Assembly: GCA_002771745.1 (NCBI GenBank)
Contig: PCUL01000066.1
Coordinates: 22,026 to 83,740, forward strand
Length of the DNA: 61,715 nucleotides
Reading direction: 5' to 3'
Source of the DNA: Bacteroidetes bacterium CG18_big_fil_WC_8_21_14_2_50_41_14
Lineage (GTDB): Bacteria > Bacteroidota > Bacteroidia > Bacteroidales > F082
The position numbers and the translations under genes were made by a program. Each line of letters opens with the position of its first letter. Position 1 is the first letter of the stretch. Of this stretch, positions 54,618-61,715 are shown in pieces. The notes under the pieces were generated by a model, which had not been told where the DNA came from, ran no database searches, and saw nothing but the letters and a program-made list of their open reading frames with translations.

Positions 54618-54644
54618 TTTGTAGCTTATAAATCCTTATGTTTG
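54618..54644 (+). promoter_or_regulatory. Candidate promoter that fixes the methyltransferase start
   Basis: TTTG (54618-54621) and TATGTTTG (54637-54644) form a -33/-7 pair with a short 15-base spacer. The expected transcription start lies between the upstream GTG (54597) and the ATG (54660), which favours the ATG as the real start. Confidence 0.5.
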
Positions 54645-54659
54645 CATCGAATCAAAAGC

Positions 54660-55544
54660 ATGAATGGATTGTTCTCGAACCGCGATATAGCTGATTATTA
54701 CAATCAAACCCAGCAACATTATCAACTTTGGTGGAAACTCGGAAAAGCACTTGCCGTACATTATGGAATATGGTATCAGAACACACGTACTTTCGTTGAG
54801 GCATTACAAAATACCAACTTGGCATTATTAAACCTGGCTGGAAACGTAGTGAACCCTCGTGTATTGGATGCCGGATGTGGGGTAGGAGGATCCTCTTTTT
54901 ACCTGGCACATACTTGTGGAGCCAAAGTTACGGGCATTACACTGAGTGAGAAGCAACTGGCTTATGCTAATCAGCAATTGGCGAGGCAAAAACTGGCTCA
55001 TCTGGTCGATTTCAAACTGGAGGATTATACACAAACATCTTTCCCTGATCATACTTTTGATTTGATTTGGGCTATTGAATCAGTTACTTCCACCCGGGAT
55101 AAAATCAAATTTGGCCGCGAAGTATACCGGATTTTAAAACCCGGAGGCATCCTGGTACTGGCCGATTATTTTAAAGTCCCTAACCTGTTTGACAAGAACA
55201 ATTGGCTCGAAAAGTGGCGCCTCACCTGGAGTCTGGCACCCATTATTACCCATGACGAATTTGTGACTGCCATGGAAAGTGAAAGGATGAAATTCAACAA
55301 ATCGCTGGATGTAACCAGGGAGATTACACCAACCTCCCGCCGCATGTACTATGCATCGATGGCAGCAGCAATACCTTCATTGGTATATAATAGGCTACAC
55401 AACACCAGTCATTTTGGCAAAAATCATTATAAATCAGGTATATACCAGTACAAGGCCCTAAGACAAGGTTTATGGGAATATAGATTGTTGCGTTTTGTAA
55501 AGCCTGATGAACCTGAAATCCAATCCCCAAAAAAAACCGGATAA
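54660..55544 (+). CDS. SAM-dependent methyltransferase, sterol/tocopherol-methyltransferase-like
   Basis: 294 residues from the ATG at 54660; the in-frame GTG at 54597 would put the promoter inside the gene. Motif I is VLDAGCGVGGSSFYLA (about 68-83), then VTGITLSEKQL (motif II/post-I) and FDLIWAIESV (motif IV region). LKPGGILVLADYF (motif V/VI) completes the class I core. These sequences are those of the UbiE/Coq5-like and C-methyltransferase families acting on isoprenoids and sterol-like lipids. A C-terminal aromatic region (YKSGIYQYKALRQGLWEYRLL) is typical of that group. The substrate is not identified. It stands alone, between divergent and convergent neighbours. Confidence 0.85.
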   Translation: MNGLFSNRDIADYYNQTQQHYQLWWKLGKALAVHYGIWYQNTRTFVEALQNTNLALLNLAGNVVNPRVLDAGCGVGGSSFYLAHTCGAKVTGITLSEKQLAYANQQLARQKLAHLVDFKLEDYTQTSFPDHTFDLIWAIESVTSTRDKIKFGREVYRILKPGGILVLADYFKVPNLFDKNNWLEKWRLTWSLAPIITHDEFVTAMESERMKFNKSLDVTREITPTSRRMYYASMAAAIPSLVYNRLHNTSHFGKNHYKSGIYQYKALRQGLWEYRLLRFVKPDEPEIQSPKKTG

Positions 55545-55565
55545 AGCATTGCTCCATCCGGTTTT
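55526..55565. terminator. Bidirectional terminator between the methyltransferase gene and sucC
   Basis: AAAACCGGAT and ATCCGGTTTT are perfect 10-base arms around a 13-base loop. On the plus strand it lies at the end of the methyltransferase gene; on the minus strand it is followed by eight T residues, so it mainly terminates sucC. Confidence 0.85.
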
Positions 55566-55586
55566 CACCAAGGGGTTGTTTAAAGA

Positions 55587-56777
55587 CTATTTTAATACTT
55601 CATTTACCAGTTTGGCTGCTTCGTATAGTTGAATGGCGGAATGCACCTGAAGACCGGATGCATCTATCAAAGCTTTGCCTTCCACGGCATTTGTTCCCTG
55701 AAGCCGTACAATAATAGGTACGTTAATATTACCAATATTTTGATAGGCATCCACGATTCCTTGAGCCACACGGTCGCAACGCACGATTCCACCAAAAATG
55801 TTGACAAGGATCGCTTTCACGTTGGGATCTTTTAAGATGATGCGGAATGCCTCTTCCACACGTTTGGCATCGGCTGTTCCTCCTACATCCAGGAAGTTGG
55901 CAGGGTCTCCACCCGACATTTTTATCATGTCCATGGTAGCCATGGCCAGTCCGGCACCGTTGACCATACACCCTACATTGCCGTCTAGTTTTACAAAATT
56001 AAGGTCAAACCGACTGGCTTCCACTTCAATAGGGTCTTCTTCATGCAGGTCGCGCATCACGGCGATGTCATTGTGACGATATAAAGCGTTGTTGTCGATG
56101 CTTACTTTTGCATCGGCTGCATATACTTTGCCATCGGCGGCTTTTATCACCGGATTGATTTCAAAAAGGCTGGCATCAGAACCTACATAAGCACTGTAAA
56201 GAGCCGAAACAAATCTCACCATCTCTTTAAAAGCAACACCGCTTAGACCCAGGTTAAAAGCAATGCGGCGTGCCTGGAAACCTGTTAAACCCACTTTTGG
56301 ATCGACAAGTTCGTGAAATATCTCATCAGGGGTTTCCTCTGCAACCTGTTCAATATTCATGCCCCCGCGTGGGGAATACATCACCATATTCTGGCCTTTG
56401 TCGCGGTTGAGCAGGATACTCATATAATATTCTTCCACGTTTTCGGGTCCGGGGTAATAAATGTTTTGTTCTACCAGAACTTTGCGAACCAGTTTTCCTT
56501 CACTCTTTGTTTGAGGGGTTACGAGCATCATGCCCAAAATTTGATCGGCATAGGTACCGGCTTCTTCCAGGGTTTTGGCAATTTTTACGCCACCACCTTT
56601 ACCACGACCACCGGCGTGAATCTGGGCCTTCACTGCCCAGATATCCAATCCGACTTTTTTCTGTATGTCTTTCGCCGCCTGAATGGCTTCGTCTGGTGAG
56701 TTGGCAACAATTCCGTAAGGAACAGCAACACCATATTGCTGAAGGATTGATTTGCCCTGATATTCGTGTAAGTTCAT
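55587..56777 (-). CDS. sucC: Succinyl-CoA synthetase beta subunit (ADP-forming)
   Basis: 396-residue ATP-grasp subunit that, with the alpha subunit SucD, converts succinyl-CoA and ADP/GDP plus phosphate to succinate, CoA and ATP/GTP. Diagnostic segments are [35 protein letters not shown] (nucleotide-binding loop), [23 protein letters not shown] and [17 protein letters not shown] near the C-terminus. The length is standard (about 390-400). No sucD is adjacent, unlike the usual sucCD operon, so the alpha subunit must be elsewhere. The reaction consumes the product of both 2-oxoglutarate systems at the other end of the window. Confidence 0.96.
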   Translation of the reverse strand: MNLHEYQGKSILQQYGVAVPYGIVANSPDEAIQAAKDIQKKVGLDIWAVKAQIHAGGRGKGGGVKIAKTLEEAGTYADQILGMMLVTPQTKSEGKLVRKVLVEQNIYYPGPENVEEYYMSILLNRDKGQNMVMYSPRGGMNIEQVAEETPDEIFHELVDPKVGLTGFQARRIAFNLGLSGVAFKEMVRFVSALYSAYVGSDASLFEINPVIKAADGKVYAADAKVSIDNNALYRHNDIAVMRDLHEEDPIEVEASRFDLNFVKLDGNVGCMVNGAGLAMATMDMIKMSGGDPANFLDVGGTADAKRVEEAFRIILKDPNVKAILVNIFGGIVRCDRVAQGIVDAYQNIGNINVPIIVRLQGTNAVEGKALIDASGLQVHSAIQLYEAAKLVNEVLK

Positions 56778-56816
56778 AGGGTGAATTCTTTTTTAACTTT
56801 TCATTTTTTTGTGTGC

Positions 56817-56833
56817 CAAAAGTAGCAAATTTA
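56817..56833 (-). promoter_or_regulatory. Candidate sucC promoter boxes
   Basis: TACTTTTG (56824-56817) and TAAATTTG (56833-56826), both exact TAnnTTTG matches on the minus strand, lie about 40-55 bases before the sucC ATG at 56777. Confidence 0.5.
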
Positions 56834-56974
56834 TCAAGGTCACCTTCACAATCTTTCACATTCTTTGCTGACTAATGTAATTTATAGTTGGTTATAAATA
56901 GTTTAGGTGAGTTAATTGAAATATTTAGTTTTAAGATCACCACTCGATCTATATGGCAATTACAGGCAAAACGC

Positions 56975-56982
56975 TATCTTTG
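56975..56982 (+). promoter_or_regulatory. Candidate promoter -7 box for the LolD-like ATPase gene
   Basis: TATCTTTG is an exact TAnnTTTG box 20 bases before the ATG at 57002, which supports that start over an in-frame start at 56888. Confidence 0.5.
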
Positions 56983-57001
56983 CACGATAATCGTGTATTG
57001 G

Positions 57002-57682
57002 ATGTTAACGGCTGAAAACTTACATAAATCTTTTGGAAACCTGCATGTACTCTCAGGCATCAATTTGCATGTGGACGAAAGTGAAATTGTAAGCATCGTA
57101 GGAAAATCAGGTGCAGGCAAGTCAACCTTGCTTCAAATCCTGGGAACAATAGAAAATGCCGACCAGGGAAAAGTACTGATTCAAGGGGAGGATGTGCTCA
57201 GGTTAAACAATAAAGCCATATCCGTTTTTAGAAATAAGCACATCGGTTTCGTGTTTCAATTTCACCACCTGCTACCAGAGTTTACGGCCCTCGAAAATGT
57301 TTCAATACCAGCATTGATCGCGGGCGATTCAAGAAGAATTGCTGAAAAAAAGGCCCTGGAACTGCTGGGATTTTTAAATCTTACCGATAGAAAAGACCAC
57401 AAACCATCAGCACTATCCGGAGGCGAGCAACAACGGGTGGCCATTGCCAGGGCACTTATCAATAAACCATCAGTGGTATTGGCAGATGAACCCTCCGGGA
57501 ATCTGGATAGTCATGCTTCCAATGAGTTACATCAGCTTATCCTGCGTTTACGAGAAGCTTTTAATCAAACATTTATCATCGTTACGCACAACCGTGAATT
57601 GGCTGATATGGCCGATCGCAAACTGATCATCAACGATGGAATGATACAACAACAAAATAATACGACCGAAAAATCGTTGTGA
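57002..57682 (+). CDS. Lipoprotein-releasing-type ABC ATPase, LolD-like
   Basis: 226 residues from ATG 57002 (MLTAENLHKSFGNLHVLSGI). Walker A GKSGAGKST is at about 34-42, the Q-loop FQFHHLLPEFTALENV is a LolD hallmark, the signature is [15 protein letters not shown], Walker B is VVLADEPSGNLD and the switch is VTHNRE. It drives release of lipoproteins from the inner membrane with LolC/LolE, which are not in this window. An in-frame extension back to 56888 would add 38 residues of unusual sequence and would run over the promoter box. The related ATPase at 21964-22704 is of MacB type and clearly distinct. Confidence 0.93.
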   Translation: MLTAENLHKSFGNLHVLSGINLHVDESEIVSIVGKSGAGKSTLLQILGTIENADQGKVLIQGEDVLRLNNKAISVFRNKHIGFVFQFHHLLPEFTALENVSIPALIAGDSRRIAEKKALELLGFLNLTDRKDHKPSALSGGEQQRVAIARALINKPSVVLADEPSGNLDSHASNELHQLILRLREAFNQTFIIVTHNRELADMADRKLIINDGMIQQQNNTTEKSL

Positions 57683-57720
57683 AAACAACCTGCAATTAAC
57701 TAAACCAGGTGAGCAATCTT

Positions 57721-60414
57721 ATGCTAGACTTTTTGAAATCATATGTAAAACTGTTAGGGATCAAATCAATATTCTTGGTGTTTGTCTTGTTATCGTCTCA
57801 GTTTTTGTTAGCGCAGCAGGCCATTACCTATGATGAAGCCATCATATATGGTGACCGTAAATTTAATGAATTGTCGTTTAAGGATGCCAAAGCCTATTAT
57901 CAAATGGCTCTTCGGTTTAAACCAAATGATGTATACGCGAAAGATAAAGTCGACCTGATTATCAAAAAGCTACAGGAGCGAATGGCTGGTGAGGAGGCTT
58001 ATTATGAGTTGGTTGACAAAGCAGATGAATTATACAATACCGGGAAGTTAAACCAGGCAATCGTCCAATATCAACAGTCGCTTGAAGTAATCCCCGGTGA
58101 CGAATATGCAACAGGCCAGATAAAGAAAATCATCGAATTCCAAACGAAAGAGAAAGAAAAACTTGGGCATTATGAAACACTCATGGCCAGTGGAAAGGCA
58201 TTCGTTGCATCCAAAAAATATGATGAGGCCATCCAACAATATGACGAAGCCGGCAAGCTTTTCCCTGAAAACAGTGAACCTGTTGAGTTAACAACAGTTG
58301 CTAAATCACTGCAAGTGGAGTGGCAGGAACAACAAATGCGATGTGCCGCTAAAATTGAAGAGGCTTCGCGTTATATTCTGATACAAAACTATGCTACTGC
58401 CCTGGATTTGTACCAGGAAGCACTCTCCATCATCCCTGACAACCAGGAAGCACTGGATAAAATAAAAGAGATTAAACCCCTGGCTGAGAAACAAAAAAAA
58501 TACAATATGTTGGTCGAAAAGGCAGATGACTCGTATATCAACAAAGATTTTATTGCTGCCCGTACTCAATACCAATCGGCACTTGCCATGTGGCCCGAAA
58601 AAACCTATGCCGGCGATATGCTCAAGCAGATTGACGATCAACTGGCCGACCAACGAAAAGACCTCGACAAAAATTACACAAACTTTATTGTGAGAGGCGA
58701 TAGTTTGTTTAATGTGGAAGCCTATACCGAAGCCAAAGGTGAGTTTAACCTGGCTTTGAATTTAAAACCGGAGGAAGCATATCCAAAACAAAAATTAGCG
58801 GCCATCGAACAGCATTTTGCCACCTTGCAGCAATCTTTCGAGGCCAATTACGATAAGGTAATCGCCGGGGCCGACAGCGCTTTTGAGGCGGGTAAATATG
58901 TCATCGCCAAAACACAATATGAAACCGCCTTAAAGGTTAAACCAGAGGATGCCTATCCGCAACAGCAAATTGGTCAGATTAATCAGAAACTGGATGAGCT
59001 GGAACAATTAACGCGTGTCAACAATGCCTATTTGACGTTGGTTGCCGATGCGGATCAGCTTTCCGCTGCAGGACAATTAGAACTGGCTTTATCCAAATAC
59101 AGGGAGGCCGGAGCTCTAAAACCTACGGAAAATTATCCGTCCAAACGCATTGAAGAAATCAATTTGCTTTTGGTCGATGCCAGGAAGCAAAAAGAAACGG
59201 ATGATAAATACCAGAAACAGGTGGATATGGCGGAGCAGTTGTTTAAGGAAGATAGACTGGCAGAATCGAAAAATACCTGGCAACAGGCATTGGTGATAAA
59301 GCCTTACGAGGTACTGCCCAAATTAAGGATTGCAGCCATTGATAGTTTGGTGGTTGTCCGTGAGAATCAGGCTGAAATCGACAGGCAATATAGATCATTG
59401 CTGGCTTCTGGTGATTCATTACAAACACAAAAGTTATTTGCAGAAGCACTGGTGGTGTTTGAGCAGGCTGCTAATGTAAAACCCGGCGACCCGCAGGCCA
59501 GTCAAAGAATTCAGGCAGTTAAAGACATCCGGGATAAACTGGAAAAAGAAGCCGCCCGCAAACTTGCCTATGAGGAAAGCATCGCAAAAGCAGATACTTT
59601 ACTTGGAAAGGAAAACTACGAACTGGCCAAAACCGAATTCCAGCACGCCCTCACCTTTGGTCCAAACGAGGCTTATCCTAAAGAAAAGATTGCCGAAATC
59701 GACCAGCTCCTGGTGAAATTGGCCGCTGAACGTGAACAAAAGTACAATCTGGCAGTTGAAACAGGAAATGCTTTCTTCGACCAGGAACAATACAAGCAAG
59801 CATTGGAAGAGTATCAGATTGCGGTTAGCATCCGACCCGAAGACGCCTTTGTTACCGCCAAAATATCCGAATGCGACAATAAGCTGGCAGAGATGCTGCT
59901 ACTGCTTACAAAGGAGTACAAACAGGCTGTTGCCGAAGCAGATAACCTGTATACCGCCAAAATTTATGACAAGGCCATTACCGCCTACCGACAGGCGCAG
60001 AGCGTTAAGTCCGATGAAACCTATCCTGGTGAAATGATTGCAAAAATCACCAAATACATTGAAGAAAATGCCATTACGGATGTGCTGAATGGTTCTTTGG
60101 CTGTGCGAACTAAAACAACTGAAAAGCTTGCATTTGAGCCTGTTCCGGTGAATGTAAGGAAAAGCAACTATGTTTTTGTCAGGGCTCGCAACCTTTCGGG
60201 ACATCCTGTTTCTGTGATTTTTAGTTATGGAAGCAATGTAGGTAAAAATGGTGGTTTCGTATTACAAATGCCTGAAGATGATCAGGTCAACGATTTCATT
60301 ATTCGGGTAGGAAACCAGTACAAATGGTTTTCGGAGGATAACAACTGGTTGGAGATCTATCCTGAAAATGGGGACATAGAGATTACTTTGGTGCGCATTT
60401 CAACAACAAATTAA
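57721..60414 (+). CDS. Exported protein with about 13 tandem TPR-like repeats
   Basis: 897 residues from the ATG at 57721 (a GTG at 57709 is an alternative). The N-terminus has a hydrophobic signal/anchor (about 12-30, SIFLVFVLLSSQFLLAQ). From about 35 to 735 the sequence is a run of about 13 units of 55-60 residues, each a TPR-like helix pair plus a long charged linker helix; a recurring core is YxxAkxxYxxALxxKPxExYPxxkIxxI. Clear examples are YTEAKGEFNLALNLKPEEAYP and YVIAKTQYETALKVKPEDAYP. The last 130 residues (from about 760; FEPVPVNVRKSNYVFVRAR) are a separate beta-rich domain. It is probably a periplasmic or envelope scaffold. It is coupled to the next gene, which starts two bases after its stop. 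Confidence 0.86.
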   Translation: MLDFLKSYVKLLGIKSIFLVFVLLSSQFLLAQQAITYDEAIIYGDRKFNELSFKDAKAYYQMALRFKPNDVYAKDKVDLIIKKLQERMAGEEAYYELVDKADELYNTGKLNQAIVQYQQSLEVIPGDEYATGQIKKIIEFQTKEKEKLGHYETLMASGKAFVASKKYDEAIQQYDEAGKLFPENSEPVELTTVAKSLQVEWQEQQMRCAAKIEEASRYILIQNYATALDLYQEALSIIPDNQEALDKIKEIKPLAEKQKKYNMLVEKADDSYINKDFIAARTQYQSALAMWPEKTYAGDMLKQIDDQLADQRKDLDKNYTNFIVRGDSLFNVEAYTEAKGEFNLALNLKPEEAYPKQKLAAIEQHFATLQQSFEANYDKVIAGADSAFEAGKYVIAKTQYETALKVKPEDAYPQQQIGQINQKLDELEQLTRVNNAYLTLVADADQLSAAGQLELALSKYREAGALKPTENYPSKRIEEINLLLVDARKQKETDDKYQKQVDMAEQLFKEDRLAESKNTWQQALVIKPYEVLPKLRIAAIDSLVVVRENQAEIDRQYRSLLASGDSLQTQKLFAEALVVFEQAANVKPGDPQASQRIQAVKDIRDKLEKEAARKLAYEESIAKADTLLGKENYELAKTEFQHALTFGPNEAYPKEKIAEIDQLLVKLAAEREQKYNLAVETGNAFFDQEQYKQALEEYQIAVSIRPEDAFVTAKISECDNKLAEMLLLLTKEYKQAVAEADNLYTAKIYDKAITAYRQAQSVKSDETYPGEMIAKITKYIEENAITDVLNGSLAVRTKTTEKLAFEPVPVNVRKSNYVFVRARNLSGHPVSVIFSYGSNVGKNGGFVLQMPEDDQVNDFIIRVGNQYKWFSEDNNWLEIYPENGDIEITLVRISTTN

Positions 60415-60416
60415 GG

Positions 60417-60734
60417 ATGAGTTTGTTTCAGGAAATAGAACGACAGGCGCAACAGGCTACAGATCCACAATCGCTTCACTACCTCATCGAACAGCTTACT
60501 ACTTTAATAGCCCAATCTGATGAGGTTGTTGATATGTTTCGGCTTAGGGCCGCCATTTGGGTTAAACTCGATGAAAAAGGAAAAGCCATCAACGATTACA
60601 GGGAGCTGCTTGTGTTGAACCCGGAGGACGAAGAGGCCGCGATGCAGATTCAATTTCTCCAAACCATTCTCCGATATAATAACACGGATATTTACGCCAA
60701 TCCTAACACCAATATGGATCCATGGCTGGAGTAG
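60417..60734 (+). CDS. Small cytoplasmic TPR protein
   Basis: 105 residues, no signal peptide. The helices DEVVDMFRLRAAIWVKLDEKG and AINDYRELLVLNPEDEEA form about one and a half TPR units (the second has the TPR wording A-x-x-x-Y-x-x-x-L-x-L-x-P). The gene begins two bases after the large TPR repeat gene and is surely cotranscribed and coupled with it. It may be a partner or co-chaperone of that protein on the other side of the membrane (inference). Confidence 0.8.
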   Translation: MSLFQEIERQAQQATDPQSLHYLIEQLTTLIAQSDEVVDMFRLRAAIWVKLDEKGKAINDYRELLVLNPEDEEAAMQIQFLQTILRYNNTDIYANPNTNMDPWLE

Positions 60735-60843
60735 ATTAATCATAAAGAGATAATCCCGGTTCCTTTTTGAAGGATTTCATTTCAGAATTGCATGTTGGTC
60801 AATTGCTTCAAAACCCATGGTTAATATATTCTGCAAAAAGGCC

Positions 60844-60851
60844 TACCTTTG
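60844..60851 (+). promoter_or_regulatory. Candidate promoter -7 box for the ICMT-like gene
   Basis: TACCTTTG is an exact TAnnTTTG match 22 bases before the ATG at 60874. The -33 region is unremarkable. Confidence 0.5.
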
Positions 60852-60873
60852 CCCGGCAAAAAAATAAAAAAGT

Positions 60874-61617
60874 ATGGCATTTATCAATTCATTTGAAAAA
60901 GAGGGGAATACTTTGTTTAAACACAGGGGCGAGATTCCTATTGTGCTATTTATCCTTGCAATTCCTGTGGTATTTGTTACCCACAGTAGGATGAAAGTGC
61001 CTACTCAGGAAATCATTACCTGGGTAGCGATTGCACTTAGTGTTTTGGGTTTTATCATAAGAGCCATCTCCATAGCCACTACCCCAAAAGGCACCTCCGG
61101 TCGCAATACGAAAGAAGGTCAGGTGGCCGAATCGCTTAACACCACAGGTATTTATTCAGTAGTACGGCACCCGTTGTACCTTGGCAATTATTTTATGTGG
61201 ATTGGTATCGTACTGTTTACATTTAATTGGTGGTTTGTCATCACGGTGAGTCTGGCTTTTTGGTTGTATTACGAACGGATTATGTTTGCTGAAGAGCGTT
61301 TTCTGGAGCGTAAATTTGGCAACTCCTATATGAATTGGGCCAACAAAACACCGGCTTTTATTCCCTGTTTGAAGAAGTACAAAAAGAATATTGTCCCATT
61401 TTCGTTTAAAAGTGTCCTTCGCCGTGAGTATTCAGGAATATTGGCCACGGTACTGGGCTTTGTGTTCATCGCTGACTTAAGGTTGTTTTTTAAAGCGGGA
61501 ACTGTTGAGCTGGAAACAACAGGCCATATCGTTCTACTTGCTGCCATGTTGCTTGCTCTAATTCTGCGGTCTGTAAAGCACTACACAAAGTTACTTAGTG
61601 AAGAAGGAAGATCTTAG
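60874..61617 (+). CDS. Isoprenylcysteine/phospholipid methyltransferase-like membrane protein
   Basis: 247 residues with about five or six transmembrane helices (about 22-40, 48-68, 105-125, 125-142, 190-210, 220-238). The cofactor segment GIYSVVRHPLYLGNYFMWIG (about 88-107) is the RHPxYxG motif of ICMT/PEMT family methyltransferases, followed by ERIMFAEERFLERKFG, which contains the usual ExxxxxxF/Y acidic helix. Members methylate carboxyl or amino groups of lipophilic substrates at the membrane; the substrate here is unknown. It has its own promoter candidate. Confidence 0.87.
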   Translation: MAFINSFEKEGNTLFKHRGEIPIVLFILAIPVVFVTHSRMKVPTQEIITWVAIALSVLGFIIRAISIATTPKGTSGRNTKEGQVAESLNTTGIYSVVRHPLYLGNYFMWIGIVLFTFNWWFVITVSLAFWLYYERIMFAEERFLERKFGNSYMNWANKTPAFIPCLKKYKKNIVPFSFKSVLRREYSGILATVLGFVFIADLRLFFKAGTVELETTGHIVLLAAMLLALILRSVKHYTKLLSEEGRS

Positions 61618-61641
61618 TTCACTGTTTTAAAGAGTTTTGTC

Positions 61642-61664
61642 GCAGCTGGCTAAAGCCAAGCTGC
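61642..61664. repeat. CTAAAG-centred palindrome near the window end
   Basis: GCAGCTGGC and GCCAAGCTGC form arms with one bulged base around TAAA, with GGCTAAAGCC at the centre. The layout resembles the palindrome at 47194. No gene can be assigned in the last 98 bases of the window. Confidence 0.5.
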
Positions 61665-61715
61665 AATGGATTGATTCTAAGGAGTTTTATTCATTTACGA
61701 TGAAGGTGTTAAATA

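Noticed and set aside
57721-60414. Periodic DNA that could suggest a repeat array
   Set aside because: The periodicity is at protein level (TPR-like units of 55-60 residues); the DNA of the units is diverged and spacers are absent, so it is neither a CRISPR array nor a tandem DNA repeat.

Overview
The window looks like a chromosome segment from a member of the Bacteroidota, most likely order Bacteroidales or Marinilabiliales. The reasons are: at least nine secreted proteins end in a type IX secretion (T9SS) C-terminal sorting domain; many genes have a TAnnTTTG-type -7 box, the Bacteroidota sigma-70 signature; Shine-Dalgarno sequences are weak; and a tyrosine ammonia-lyase/ketosynthase cluster of flexirubin type is present. 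Base composition is moderately AT-rich with local shifts. I name no genus.

Layout. Positions 1-9423 are central metabolism: truncated nadB, the sucA-sucB operon (oxygen-tolerant 2-oxoglutarate dehydrogenase E1/E2), a tiny 2[4Fe-4S] ferredoxin, and divergently the ferredoxin-dependent 2-oxoglutarate oxidoreductase korA-korB. Both chemistries for 2-oxoglutarate to succinyl-CoA thus sit side by side with a candidate electron carrier between them. Next come a lipoprotein, a solitary dnaK with a sigma-54-like promoter candidate, two paralogous lamin-tail-domain T9SS cargo proteins (13023-19410), an exported protein of unknown role, a methyltransferase, an ABC ATPase, a cobalamin adenosyltransferase and a DUF2795 protein.

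Positions 23649-29520 (minus strand) are a compact biosynthetic cluster: tyrosine ammonia-lyase, ketoreductase, ketosynthase, acyl carrier protein, LpxL-type acyltransferase and O-methyltransferase. The set resembles flexirubin/aryl-polyene clusters but has no local dehydratase, chain-length factor, aryl ligase or exporter. A glycerolipid-type acyltransferase, a secreted C1B peptidase and an endonuclease/exonuclease/phosphatase-fold protein follow.

Positions 33578-47000 are accessory. An ECF sigma factor and a membrane protein with TPR-like helices precede a 0.5-kb non-coding stretch (poly-C tract, palindrome) and a four-gene operon of T9SS cargo ending in a 1681-residue mosaic protein. Then come an internally deleted T9SS pseudogene and a tandem duplication of a beta-propeller T9SS gene; its upstream hairpin is conserved with compensatory changes. 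A large T9SS subtilase with a GC-rich protease domain (47295-51164) lies on the 3' side of a tRNA-Pro gene.

Positions 51804-61617 hold a response regulator/TPR-histidine kinase operon, a SAM methyltransferase, sucC, a LolD-like ATPase, an exported protein with about 13 TPR-like repeats coupled to a small TPR protein, and an isoprenylcysteine-methyltransferase-like membrane protein. No CRISPR array, rRNA or intact transposase was seen.
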